From Asticcacaulis sp. YBE204 (GTDB lineage: Bacteria; Pseudomonadota; Alphaproteobacteria; Caulobacterales; Caulobacteraceae), in contig NZ_AWGF01000011.1 in assembly GCF_000495855.1 (NCBI RefSeq), forward strand, positions 124,001 through 188,000: a stretch of DNA of 64,000 bases, in the 5' to 3' direction. The translations under genes were made by a program, and so were the position numbers. The notes beneath the pieces are model-generated. The model searched no databases. It worked only from the letters and a program-made list of their open reading frames with translations, and had not been told where the DNA came from. Shown here in pieces: positions 41,894 to 49,720 of the stretch; position 1 is the first letter of the stretch, and each line of letters opens with the position of its first letter.

Positions 41894-43300
41894 ATGACCG
41901 CCCCCGCCCTCACCCACCTGCACGTGCTCAAATTGCCGTTCATGCCGGCCGACAGCCTGTTCGAGACCTTCTTCGAGCAGGACCACGCCGTGGGCTTCCT
42001 GTCGGACGGCAGCAAGCTGGGACGCTGGTCGTGGTTGTGCGCCCATGCCGACGCGATCAGCGTGCTGGAATATACCGACAAGCGTTCGCCGGAAACCGTC
42101 CTGCGCGCGGCGATGGCGGTCACGCACTATCAAACTTCCGAGATCGCGGGCGATGGCGGCGAGTTGCCGCCCTTCACCGGCGGGCTGGTCGGTCTGGCGG
42201 CGTTCGAGTTGGGGATGCGACTGGAAAACCTGCCGCAACGCCCATTCCGCATCGAAGGCCGCAACCCTTGGCCGGAACTGATCTGCCTGCGCTTCCCCGC
42301 CCTTCTCGCCTTCGATCACAAGCAGCGCCGTTTGCTGGCGCTGGGGCGCGGTCGCGACGGGGTCGAGGCCTATAATCGGGCCGTCGGGATGCAGAAACTG
42401 CTGCATCAATGCCTCTCCAGGACCCATCACACGACGCCGCAGCCGATCCTGCGCGCGCCGCTGGCGCTGGAAACCGCCGACGAGGTGCATGAGGACAAGG
42501 TCGCCACCCTGGTCCAGCAAATCCACGCCGGCGACCTGTTTCAGGCCAATCTGGCGCGCGGCTGGCAGGGGCAGCTCAGCGACGGCATGACCATCGGCCG
42601 CGTCACCCGGGCGCTGGGACGCCAGGGCGCCAGCCCCTTCGGTGCGGTGTTCCGCCTGCAAAAACGCGCGGTGATTTCCAACAGCCCGGAGCGCTTCATC
42701 CGCCTCGATGCCGACGGCAAGCTGGAAACACGCCCGATCAAGGGCACCCGCCCGCGCGGCAAGACGCCCGCCGCCGACGCCGCCTTCGCCAAGGCCCTGA
42801 GCGCCAGCGAAAAGGACCGCGCCGAAAACCTGATGATCGTCGATCTGATGCGGCACGACCTGTCGAAGGTCGCCGAGGTCGGTTCGGTAAAGGTCGAGGC
42901 GCTGAACGCGCTGGAGTCCTACCCCAATGTCCACCATCTGGTATCGACCGTGACGGCACAGCTACGTCCCGAATGCGATGCGGGCGATGTGCTGCTCAAT
43001 ACCTTCCCGCCCGGCTCGATTTCCGGTGCGCCCAAGGTGCAGGCCCTCAAGGTCATTCAGGCGCTGGAGGCCCCGCGAGGTCCCTATTGCGGGTCGCTGT
43101 TCTGGGTCGATGTCGGGGGGGCGATGGATTCCAGCGTCCTGATCCGCACGGCGGTATGCGAGCAGGACGACAAAAATCGCTGGCAGGTGCGGCTGTGCGC
43201 GGGCGGCGGCATCGTCGCCGACTCCGACCCGAAGGAGGAACGGCGCGAAACCGAGACCAAGATATCGCTGCTGAAAGCCGTGTTCGAGGGCAGTGGCTAA
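41894..43300 (+). CDS. pabB: Aminodeoxychorismate synthase component I
   Basis: A 468-residue chorismate-using enzyme that makes 4-amino-4-deoxychorismate for folate. The N-terminal domain contains FFEQDHAVGFLSDG and FTGGLVGLAAFELG. The C-terminal catalytic domain has QQIHAGDLFQANLARG, SPERFIRLDADGKLETRPIKGTRPRG, LMIVDLMRHDLSKV, SYPNVHHLVSTV, FPPGSISGAPK and CAGGGIVADSDP. The Lys in PIKGTRPRG marks PabB, whereas anthranilate synthase has Ala there. No pabA or pabC gene is adjacent. The glutaminase subunit must come from elsewhere. Confidence 0.94.
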   Translation: MTAPALTHLHVLKLPFMPADSLFETFFEQDHAVGFLSDGSKLGRWSWLCAHADAISVLEYTDKRSPETVLRAAMAVTHYQTSEIAGDGGELPPFTGGLVGLAAFELGMRLENLPQRPFRIEGRNPWPELICLRFPALLAFDHKQRRLLALGRGRDGVEAYNRAVGMQKLLHQCLSRTHHTTPQPILRAPLALETADEVHEDKVATLVQQIHAGDLFQANLARGWQGQLSDGMTIGRVTRALGRQGASPFGAVFRLQKRAVISNSPERFIRLDADGKLETRPIKGTRPRGKTPAADAAFAKALSASEKDRAENLMIVDLMRHDLSKVAEVGSVKVEALNALESYPNVHHLVSTVTAQLRPECDAGDVLLNTFPPGSISGAPKVQALKVIQALEAPRGPYCGSLFWVDVGGAMDSSVLIRTAVCEQDDKNRWQVRLCAGGGIVADSDPKEERRETETKISLLKAVFEGSG

Positions 43301-43347
43301 CCAGCGCATCCTCAAAATGTCCATAGCGGTTTTTGCGGTGCGCCCTA

Positions 43348-43914
43348 TCAAGACGCCTTGCGCGTCACCGTCGTCCCCGTGCGCGGGTGGTGGTAATAGG
43401 TATCCTTGAACGTCGATACACCCGGCATGAACTTGGTGAAGGGCGAGGTATAGCTATATTCCACCTCGGTCACGACCATGCTTTCGCCCTGAGGTAACTG
43501 CGTCGTCGTGATATTGGTCATCACGTAGTTGTTGGCATATTTCGTCAGGTTGCGCCCGTCGCTCCACTGCACCTCGGCCTTGTTCGCCGTGCTCATCTTG
43601 ACCAGGCTGAGGCGGATCTTGAGCGTCGTGCCGCTGGTCGAAAAGGGTTGCAGCATGCTGGTGCCGATGTCGAAGATATCGCTGACATTGGCGTCGGTCA
43701 GGGTTTCGGACTGCGCCGCCAGATCGCCCACGGTCGCCGCCAGGTGCGAGGTCCGCCGCGACGCCATCATGCCCAGCGTCAGTTCGGCCAACCCCAGATA
43801 GAGGATGATCAGGATCGGCGCGATAAGGGCGAACTCGACTGCCGCCGCACCGCCGCGCGCTTCGGCAAAGGTTCTGAGTTTCAGGCGATGCGCCAGTTTC
43901 GACAGGCTGATCAT
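43348..43914 (-). CDS. TadE/TadG-type pseudopilin 2
   Basis: A 188-residue protein read from ATG 43914, which overlaps the stop of the upstream gene by one base. The N-terminal region FAEARGGAAAVEFALIAPILIILYLGLAELTLGMM is the TadE-like domain: a Gly-Ala-Ala-Ala-Val-Glu processing and assembly signature followed by one transmembrane helix. The rest is a periplasmic, beta-rich domain (VGDLAAQS, KIRLSLVKM, MVVTEVEYSYTSPF). It is likely a minor pilin or assembly protein of the Flp pilus encoded on the other strand 2 kb away. It is cotranscribed with the gene at 43914-44471. Confidence 0.87.
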   Translation of the reverse strand: MISLSKLAHRLKLRTFAEARGGAAAVEFALIAPILIILYLGLAELTLGMMASRRTSHLAATVGDLAAQSETLTDANVSDIFDIGTSMLQPFSTSGTTLKIRLSLVKMSTANKAEVQWSDGRNLTKYANNYVMTNITTTQLPQGESMVVTEVEYSYTSPFTKFMPGVSTFKDTYYHHPRTGTTVTRKAS

Positions 43915-44471
43915 CAGAAGGGCTCGTTCTTGAAGACGACCTTGCTGGACAGGACGGCATCGCCGTTGCTCAGGGTCGTCATGCCGTTCTTGAGGAAGGG
44001 CGTGAACATCTTCCACTGATAATAGGTGCGCACCAGCTGGATCTTGCTGCCGCCCCCGATCGTGTAGCTCATCTTCGAGGCGTCGTAAGCGCCATTATTG
44101 ACGGGGCTGGTGGCCTGCGCCGCAAGGGCGAAATTGTCGTAGGTTTTCACATCGACCTGAAGATTGCCGACGCAGCTCGATCCCAGCCAGCTGATATTGG
44201 CGCAGATCTTTTTCTTGAAGTCGGCGATGGAGGTCGAGCTGGTGGTGATGCCCGTGCGGATTTCGCGGGCGGCCTTTTCTGTAGCGATATCGAGCGACAC
44301 CGAGACCAGAACGATCAGCGCCAGTTCGAAACAGGCCATGATCATCATGATGAAGGGCATGGCGACCATGGCGAATTCGACTGCGGTCGCGCCGCTGCGG
44401 TCGCGCCACAGAGCCCTGAGGCGTCTGCGGCCCTGACCTTTGGGCGTGGTGCGGAAAATCGAAATGGCCAT
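43914..44471 (-). CDS. TadE/TadG-type pseudopilin 1
   Basis: A 185-residue protein with a basic N-terminus (FRTTPKGQGRRRLRALWRDRSG) and then the TadE domain GATAVEFAMVAMPFIMMIMACFELALIVLVSVSL. The helix contains the ATAVEF signature seen in TadE, close to the ATAIEYG of the pilins. The periplasmic part has one Cys pair (KKICANISWLGSSCVG) that may form a disulfide. It overlaps the next gene by one base, so the two are coupled. It belongs with the pilus genes on the opposite strand. Confidence 0.88.
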   Translation of the reverse strand: MAISIFRTTPKGQGRRRLRALWRDRSGATAVEFAMVAMPFIMMIMACFELALIVLVSVSLDIATEKAAREIRTGITTSSTSIADFKKKICANISWLGSSCVGNLQVDVKTYDNFALAAQATSPVNNGAYDASKMSYTIGGGSKIQLVRTYYQWKMFTPFLKNGMTTLSNGDAVLSSKVVFKNEPF

Positions 44472-44583
44472 GCCTGGTCGGGTATCCGGTAATATCGGGT
44501 GGCGCGCAAGCGTGATGCGCTTTGAACGCCACCCTAACCGGTTCGGGTCAATAGTCCGTTAAGACCCCGATGTTTTTTAACAC

Positions 44584-45027
44584 CTACTCCGCAGCGACCG
44601 GGGCGGGGGCCGGCGCGGACTGCGCCATCGGATCGAGCTGTGTGCCGCCGTTGCTGGCTTCGCCCTGTTCGACGCAGACGCGCGAACAGACCAGATTCGT
44701 CGCCTTGAGACCCTTATAGACGGTGACACCGCCCGACGCCGGAGAGCCTACCATCACGTCGCCATCCCAGATGGTGCGACCGGCGGCATCGGTCACGGTG
44801 ACCGACGACCGGCCGAAGCCGCGACCCACTATATATATAGTCCGCGAATCGACGACGCTGACATCGGCAATGGCCGGGTTGCCGACGATCACCGACCCCG
44901 CCGGTGCCGACAGGGCGACACGCGCCGTATGATTTTTCTCGACGACCAGCTTCTGACCGGCCTGGGCCGCGCCCGCCATCGTCAGGGCGGCGGCGATCAG
45001 CGGCAATATCATCTGGGTGGGTTTCAT
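44584..45027 (-). CDS. Stand-alone CpaC N-terminal-domain protein
   Basis: A 147-residue exported protein read from ATG 45027. The signal peptide is MILPLIAAALTMAGAAQA. The body (LVVEKNHTARVALSAPAGSVIVGNPAIADVSVVDSRTIYIVGRGFGRSSVTVTDAAGRTIWDG) matches the pilus-assembly/secretin N-terminal domain at the start of CpaC (compare GRSAVIDLPVDAADVFVSNPAAADAV at 48.4 kb). The secretin domain is absent. A Cys pair (CSRVC) and an Ala-Pro-rich tail follow. It may cap, pilot or regulate the CpaC secretin. It is divergent from the pilA genes. Confidence 0.82.
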   Translation of the reverse strand: MKPTQMILPLIAAALTMAGAAQAGQKLVVEKNHTARVALSAPAGSVIVGNPAIADVSVVDSRTIYIVGRGFGRSSVTVTDAAGRTIWDGDVMVGSPASGGVTVYKGLKATNLVCSRVCVEQGEASNGGTQLDPMAQSAPAPAPVAAE

Positions 45028-45475
45028 GGTCTGGCTCGCTCTGTTGAGGCTCATGAGGGGACGGCGTGCGCCCGAAGTAAAGAGGTTGAATGTCGGTGGT
45101 CCGGCGGGATCGGGATTGCCAGGGCGCACGCGCACCGGCGATTCCCCTTACAATGCCCGAGACTCATAAGCGTCCGGTTAGGATTAAAGGTAAACAGCAA
45201 GTGTTTAAAAATGCTAAACACAGTATTAACGGAAAAAATTTCCCTTATGAATCAATTTTCGACATGTTTAACAAAGAGTAAGGTTAACTGAAATTTACAG
45301 TAAATCATTGTTAACTATAGAAAAAATTCAAAATCTTATAAAAATTTACTCCGGATTAATCACGACGGACTATTCTGGCTTCGTGTTCGGGAGCAAGTGA
45401 GCTGAGTTACTCACCCTCTGAGCTCAACTATACAGATCACTTGCTTATATTAATCCAAGTAACAGGAAACTTCTC
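45028..45475 (+). promoter_or_regulatory. AT-rich pilA promoter region with CtrA-like sites
   Basis: About 450 bases without a gene, strongly AT-rich from 45180 to 45360. TTAA-N7-TTACA at 45284-45298 is one base away from the CtrA motif TTAA-N7-TTAA. Further TTAAC words occur at 45226, 45268 and 45310. In Caulobacter the pilA promoter is activated by CtrA, so a similar cell-cycle control is likely. Confidence 0.5.
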
Positions 45476-45652
45476 ATGACCAACCTCATCAAGAACTTCG
45501 CCCAAGACGAGTCCGGCGCCACGGCCATCGAATACGGCCTGATCGCTGCCCTGATCGCCGTCGCCCTGATCACCGTTCTCGGCACGCTGAAGACCAGCCT
45601 CGTCACGACCTTCACCAAGGTTTCGACGACCCTGACCGACGCCGCCAAGTAA
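45476..45652 (+). CDS. pilA: Flp/PilA-type pilin, copy 1
   Basis: A 58-residue class IVb prepilin. ATG 45476 follows ACAGGAAAC. The short basic leader MTNLIKNFAQDESG ends at the cleavage site G/ATAIEYGLIAALIAV, with the conserved Glu5 and Tyr6 of the mature pilin. The helix continues to LITVLGTLK, then a short hydrophilic tail. It is exported and processed by CpaA and forms the Flp pilus fibre. The amino-acid sequence is identical to copy 3 (45951), and the two genes differ at only four silent positions. Confidence 0.95.
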   Translation: MTNLIKNFAQDESGATAIEYGLIAALIAVALITVLGTLKTSLVTTFTKVSTTLTDAAK

Positions 45653-45744
45653 GACGGCTTCAGGCCCATCGGCGGGGACCGCGGCAACGCGTTCGCGGTT
45701 CCTGCACACGGTCCACTCAGTACCACCGCATTCGGGACACGGAC

Positions 45745-45912
45745 ATGCTGAAAAAGTTTTTCCGCGACCAGAGCGGCGCTACGGCGATCGAGTACGGCCT
45801 GATCATCGCCCTCGTGTTTCTGGGCATTTCAACCGCCTTGTTCATGTGGGGCGACAGCGTCCACGGCATGTACAGCTATCTCTCCAATACGGTCACCGCC
45901 GCCAGCAAATAG
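45745..45912 (+). CDS. Flp/PilA-type pilin, divergent copy 2
   Basis: A 55-residue prepilin between two nearly identical copies. The leader is MLKKFFRDQSG and the mature start G/ATAIEYGLIIALVFLGI. The helix then departs from its neighbours (STALFMWGDSVHGMYSYLSNTVTAASK), with two Met, one Trp and two Tyr. It lacks the VLGTLK-STTLTDAAK tail. It may be a minor pilin or tip component with its own property. No clear ribosome site precedes ATG 45745 (ACACGGAC). The small size hides it from usual gene callers. Confidence 0.85.
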   Translation: MLKKFFRDQSGATAIEYGLIIALVFLGISTALFMWGDSVHGMYSYLSNTVTAASK

Positions 45913-45950
45913 CGCCGCCGTATCTACAAATTTCGAAAGGAAACTCTCTC

Positions 45951-46127
45951 ATGACCAACCTGATCAAGAACTTCGCCCAAGACGAATCCGGCGCCACGGC
46001 CATCGAATACGGCCTGATCGCTGCCCTGATCGCCGTCGCCCTGATCACCGTTCTCGGCACGCTGAAGACCAGCCTGGTCACGACCTTCACCAAGGTTTCG
46101 ACGACCCTGACCGACGCCGCGAAGTAA
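45951..46127 (+). CDS. pilA: Flp/PilA-type pilin, copy 3
   Basis: A 58-residue class IVb prepilin, the same protein as copy 1, with AAAGGAAAC upstream of ATG 45951. The DNA differs from copy 1 by four third-position changes (Leu4, Glu12, Leu42 and Ala57 codons). This points to recent duplication or gene conversion, with the protein kept constant. Cleavage is predicted after Gly14, before ATAIEYG. Expression may be from the copy 1 promoter or from the 38-base gap. Confidence 0.95.
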   Translation: MTNLIKNFAQDESGATAIEYGLIAALIAVALITVLGTLKTSLVTTFTKVSTTLTDAAK

Positions 46128-46218
46128 GTTTGGCCCAAGGGCCGTCCGGTGCGTTTTATTAGTATCCAGTTGCGTAGCATATTCCAGTTTCAGGCATAAT
46201 GCCCTTAGGACACTTAAG

Positions 46219-46395
46219 ATGAAAACGTTCTTCAAATCTTTCGCCCAAGACGAATCCGGTGCCACGGCCATCGAATACGGCCTGATCGCTGCCCTGATCG
46301 CCGTCGCCCTGATCACCGTACTCGGCACGCTGAAAGACAGCCTCGTCACGACCTTCACCAAGGTTTCGACGACCCTGACCGACGCTGCCAAGTAA
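46219..46395 (+). CDS. pilA: Flp/PilA-type pilin, copy 4
   Basis: A 58-residue class IVb prepilin that starts MKTFFKSFAQDESG, then shares the mature part with copies 1 and 3 except for one change: LKTS becomes LKDS at residue 40. ATG 46219 follows TTAGGACACTTAAG. The charge change in the helix could alter packing of the fibre. A strong terminator lies 25 bases after the stop, so this ends the pilin cluster. Confidence 0.95.
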   Translation: MKTFFKSFAQDESGATAIEYGLIAALIAVALITVLGTLKDSLVTTFTKVSTTLTDAAK

Positions 46396-46419
46396 GAGAC
46401 GCCCTCGGGTACAAAAATG

Positions 46420-46452
46420 AAAAGGCCGTGGCACCCGCCGCGGCCTTTTTTA
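46420..46452 (+). terminator. Intrinsic terminator after the pilA cluster
   Basis: AAAAGGCCG, a 12-base loop and CGGCCTTTTTT. It separates the abundant pilin transcript from the cpaA gene. Confidence 0.88.
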
Positions 46453-46557
46453 CTGCGTGGGTGCTGAAAGCGTCGCTGTTAACTAAAAAACAGCATTCCG
46501 CCCGTAAGGATGAAGGCCTCTTTTACCGGCGCCTCAAAAGGCCTCCCGAAAGCCGAC

Positions 46558-47073
46558 ATGTCCCCGATCCTCATCCCGCTGCTGTTCGCCCTCACCTTCC
46601 CGGCCTGTCTGGTCTGGGCGGCGCTGAGCGACCTGAAAAGCATGACCATCCCGAACACATTGTCGATTACTCTGGCGATCGCTTTTTTGCCCGCCGCCCT
46701 GCTGCTGGGCCTGTCGCCGATGATCATCCTTCAGCATCTTGGCATCGGCGCGACAGGTCTGGCGCTCGGCATTCTGGCCTTCGCCTTCCGGGTGATGGGC
46801 GGCGGCGACGCCAAGTTGATCGCGGCCACGGCCCTGTGGTTCCATCCGCAAGGGGCGATGGCCTTCCTGCTCTACACGGCTTTGGCGGGCGGCGCGTTGT
46901 CGCTGGTCCTGCTGATGGGCCGTCAGTTCCTGCAAATCTACACGCCGACCATGCCAAAATGGCTGCAAACCCTGCTCAAGCCGAACGGCGACATTCCGTA
47001 CGGTCTGGCGATCTGCGCGGGAGGGCTTCTGGCCATGCCGCACAGCGATCTTTACCCGCTGTTAGGGTTCTAA
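46558..47073 (+). CDS. cpaA: Prepilin peptidase CpaA
   Basis: A 171-residue A24-family aspartic peptidase in the inner membrane. It is read from ATG 46558, where the first helix starts (PILIPLLFALTFPACLVWAAL). ATG 46510 would add 16 residues without homology. Two catalytic Asp motifs are seen: SDLKSMTIPN (first Asp) and MGGGDAKL (second Asp, GxGD-type). It cuts the pilin leaders after Gly and may methylate the new N-terminus only in longer relatives. It lies after the pilin cluster and before cpaB, as in Caulobacter. Confidence 0.93.
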   Translation: MSPILIPLLFALTFPACLVWAALSDLKSMTIPNTLSITLAIAFLPAALLLGLSPMIILQHLGIGATGLALGILAFAFRVMGGGDAKLIAATALWFHPQGAMAFLLYTALAGGALSLVLLMGRQFLQIYTPTMPKWLQTLLKPNGDIPYGLAICAGGLLAMPHSDLYPLLGF

Positions 47074-47195
47074 CGCGATTACACTGCCTCACGCAGCGCC
47101 AGAAGCGCGCAACTTTCGTGCCAGACCGCTCTATCTGAACGCGAAATTCCATTCGTTTTTTAATTAATTCGGCGGGGCGGCGGTTTCTTTAGCCT

Positions 47196-47213
47196 AACGT
47201 TAACCAACGTTAA
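47196..47213. promoter_or_regulatory. Tandem AACGTTAA sites upstream of cpaB
   Basis: AACGTTAA occurs twice with a 2-base gap (47196-47203 and 47206-47213), which also makes the inverted pair TTAAC-CAAC-GTTAA. The arrangement suggests binding of a dimer on one face of the helix (10-bp period). The spacing does not match the CtrA rule exactly. It lies 85 bases before the cpaB start. Confidence 0.45.
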
Positions 47214-47297
47214 GCGAAGATTCCCCGCAATTATGAATTGACCGGTCTCATTTTCCGCAAGCCGCCTACCGCGCGACGGAACTCAAGGGGAATACGC

Positions 47298-48224
47298 ATG
47301 AAGGCGTCACGTTACGTCGTAATCGGGATCGCGGCCATCGCAGCCCTGCTGCTGGCCTTCCTGGTCCGTGGCATGATCGGCGGCTCCGGCAGCCAGCCTG
47401 CCGCCGCCACGTCCGTCGCCGTCGAAGCGCCTCAGGTCAAGGTGCTGGTCGCCGCGCGCGACCTGAAGGTCGGCGAACGCCTGACCGACACCGACCTGAC
47501 GTGGAAGGACTGGCCCGAAAGCGCGATTACCGCCGCCTACCTGACCGACCGCCCCGTCGCGGTCGCCAACGCCGCCAAGTCGCCCGAAGAGACCCCGCAA
47601 AAGACCGAGGTCAAGGCCGAGACGACGGATACCGCCGGTAAGGTCGTCGAAGGCGTCGAAAAGGCGCTCAACCCGACCCACGGTATGGAAGCCGTGCTGG
47701 GCGGCGTCGTCCGCGAAGAAATTCTCGCCAATGAGCCGGTCATCCTGCGCAAGGTCGTCCGCGCCGACGAAGGCGGCTTCATGGCCGTCATGCTGGCACC
47801 GGGTATGCGCGCCATGGCCGTGCCGGTCAGCGTCGAAAACACCGCCGGGGGCTTCATCCTGCCCGGCGACCGCGTCGACATCCTCGTTTCCGCCGAAGTG
47901 CGCAAGTCCGACGGCCAATCCTCCTTCGTCGCCAAACCGGTGCTGCGCAACATCAAGATACTGGCCATCGATCAGGCGGTTCAGGCCAAGGCCGACCAGC
48001 CGTCGGTGATCGGCGCCACCGCGACGCTGGAGGTTTCGCCCGAGGACGGTCAGGCCCTGGCGCAGGCCAAGGCCCAGGGCACCCTGTCCCTGATGCTGCG
48101 CTCCTATGCCGATGTCGGCGGTCCCTCCGGCCGCGTCGCCGCCCTGCCGCAAAACATGCCCGCCGACCGCAAGGTCACCGTGATCCGCAATGGCCAGTCT
48201 TCGGAGGTTCCGGTTTCCCGATGA
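47298..48224 (+). CDS. cpaB: Flp pilus assembly protein CpaB
   Basis: A 308-residue inner-membrane-anchored periplasmic protein read from ATG 47298, with AAGGGGAA upstream. A longer frame from 47238 is not supported. One helix (YVVIGIAAIAALLLAFLVRGMIG) is followed by the SAF domain VKVLVAARDLKVGERLTDTDLTWKDWPESAI, and later by MLAPGMRAMAVPVSVENTAGGFILPGDRVDILVS, a typical RcpC/CpaB segment. An Ala-Glu-Lys-rich insert of about 40 residues sits between SAF and RcpC parts. It probably connects the secretin to the inner-membrane platform. It overlaps cpaC by ATGA. Confidence 0.95.
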   Translation: MKASRYVVIGIAAIAALLLAFLVRGMIGGSGSQPAAATSVAVEAPQVKVLVAARDLKVGERLTDTDLTWKDWPESAITAAYLTDRPVAVANAAKSPEETPQKTEVKAETTDTAGKVVEGVEKALNPTHGMEAVLGGVVREEILANEPVILRKVVRADEGGFMAVMLAPGMRAMAVPVSVENTAGGFILPGDRVDILVSAEVRKSDGQSSFVAKPVLRNIKILAIDQAVQAKADQPSVIGATATLEVSPEDGQALAQAKAQGTLSLMLRSYADVGGPSGRVAALPQNMPADRKVTVIRNGQSSEVPVSR

Positions 48225-49711
48225 ACACTCAGTCCACGCGCGCCCTCATGAGAACGCCAATGAGCCAGTCAAAAATCCGTGCCGTCTCCGGCCTGCTGAT
48301 CGCCGGAGCGATGCTGGTCGGCAGCGCGGGCGCCGAACCCGTACCCTACAAGGCCGGGGCGTCCGGGGCCTCGGCCCAGATGTCGGTCCAGACCCAGAAT
48401 TCGCCGGTGCGCACTCAGGTGCTCAACCTGCCCAAGGGCCGCTCCGCCGTCATCGACCTGCCGGTCGACGCGGCGGACGTTTTCGTCTCGAACCCCGCCG
48501 CCGCCGACGCCGTGCTGCGCACGCCGCGCCGCATCTTCGTGCTGGGCGTCGCCGCAGGTCAATCGGACGCCATCTTCTTCGACGGCACGGGTCGTCAGAT
48601 CCTCAACCTGTCGATCCGCGTCGATGCGCCGACCGAACAGCTGACCGACACCATCCACCGCCTTTATCCTCAGTCGAAGGTCGAGGCCCAGAGCGTCAAC
48701 GGCTTCATCATCCTGTCGGGCGTCGTGGCCAATGCTGCCGAGGCCGAGGCGATCAGCCGTCTGGCCGGGGCGTTTGCGGGCAAGCCGGAAAACGTCGTCA
48801 ACACCCTGGCCATCGCCGGCAAGGATCAGGTGACGCTCAAGGTGCGCATTATCGAGGTCGAACGCTCGACGATCAAGCAGCTGGGCCTGTCCGCCGACAT
48901 CACCAGCGTCAACGAAAGCGGCAAGATCACCTACGGTGCCGGTCGTGCCAATACCTGGGGCACCAACGGCAGCTTTCAGGGCGGCAAGGGTTTGTGTTTC
49001 GGCGAGAATTCGGCCCGCCAGTCGGCGACCGCCTGCCTTCAGGCCTTCGAGCGCGTCGGCCTTGTCCGCACACTGGCCGAACCGAACCTGACCGCCGTGT
49101 CGGGCGAAGCCGCCAAGTTCCTGGCCGGGGGTGAATTCCCCGTCCCGGTGGCGCAGGACAATCAGGGCCGCGTGACGGTCGAGTTCAAACCCTTCGGCGT
49201 CGGTCTGGGCTTTACGCCGGTCGTCCTGTCGGGTGGTCGTATCTCTCTGCGGCTGTCGACCGAAGTGTCGGAACTGACCAATACCGGGGCCTATACCAAT
49301 TCGACCGGCCTGACCCTGCCCGCCCTGACGGTGCGCCGCGCCGAATCGACCGTGGAGATGCAGTCGGGCTCGTCCCTGATGATCGCGGGCCTGCTGAAAT
49401 CCGATTATCGTCAGACGATCGACTCCCTGCCCGGCGTAACCAACCTGCCGGTACTGGGCTCGCTGTTCCGCTCACGCGACTTCCAGAACGAAGAATCGGA
49501 ACTGGTCATTATCGTCACGCCTTACATTGTCTCCGCCAACGACCCGGACGCCTTCCAGACGCCCGCCGACAATCTGCTGATCGCCAGCGACCCGGAGGCC
49601 GTCTTCCTCGGCCGTCTGAACCGGTCGTACAAGCAGAAGCGCGGCGACACCGCCCCGGATCAGGTCGCCGCCGGCCCCTATCAGGCCCCCATCGGCTACG
49701 TCATCGAGTAG
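48221..49711 (+). CDS. cpaC: Flp pilus secretin CpaC
   Basis: A 496-residue outer-membrane secretin. ATG 48221 overlaps the cpaB stop. The signal region is GLLIAGAMLVGSAGAEP. The N-terminal pilus-assembly domain (NLPKGRSAVIDLPVDAADVFVSNPAAADAVL) is followed by a BON-like segment (VNGFIILSGVVANAAEAEAISRL) and the secretin domain (VKVRIIEVERSTIKQLG-type VTLKVRIIEVER, VRTLAEPNLTAVSGEAAKFLAGGEFPVPV, LRLSTEVSELTNTGA, TVEMQSGSSLMIAGLL, LPVLGSLFRSRDFQNEESELVIIVTPYIV). The ring it forms lets the pilus pass. The N-domain has a free-standing paralogue at 44584. Confidence 0.96.
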   Translation: MNTQSTRALMRTPMSQSKIRAVSGLLIAGAMLVGSAGAEPVPYKAGASGASAQMSVQTQNSPVRTQVLNLPKGRSAVIDLPVDAADVFVSNPAAADAVLRTPRRIFVLGVAAGQSDAIFFDGTGRQILNLSIRVDAPTEQLTDTIHRLYPQSKVEAQSVNGFIILSGVVANAAEAEAISRLAGAFAGKPENVVNTLAIAGKDQVTLKVRIIEVERSTIKQLGLSADITSVNESGKITYGAGRANTWGTNGSFQGGKGLCFGENSARQSATACLQAFERVGLVRTLAEPNLTAVSGEAAKFLAGGEFPVPVAQDNQGRVTVEFKPFGVGLGFTPVVLSGGRISLRLSTEVSELTNTGAYTNSTGLTLPALTVRRAESTVEMQSGSSLMIAGLLKSDYRQTIDSLPGVTNLPVLGSLFRSRDFQNEESELVIIVTPYIVSANDPDAFQTPADNLLIASDPEAVFLGRLNRSYKQKRGDTAPDQVAAGPYQAPIGYVIE

Positions 49712-49720
49712 GTACAGATC

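Noticed and set aside
45437-46434. Minus-strand frames across the pilA cluster
   Set aside because: They are repeated shadows of the pilin genes and share their repetition because the pilins are duplicated.
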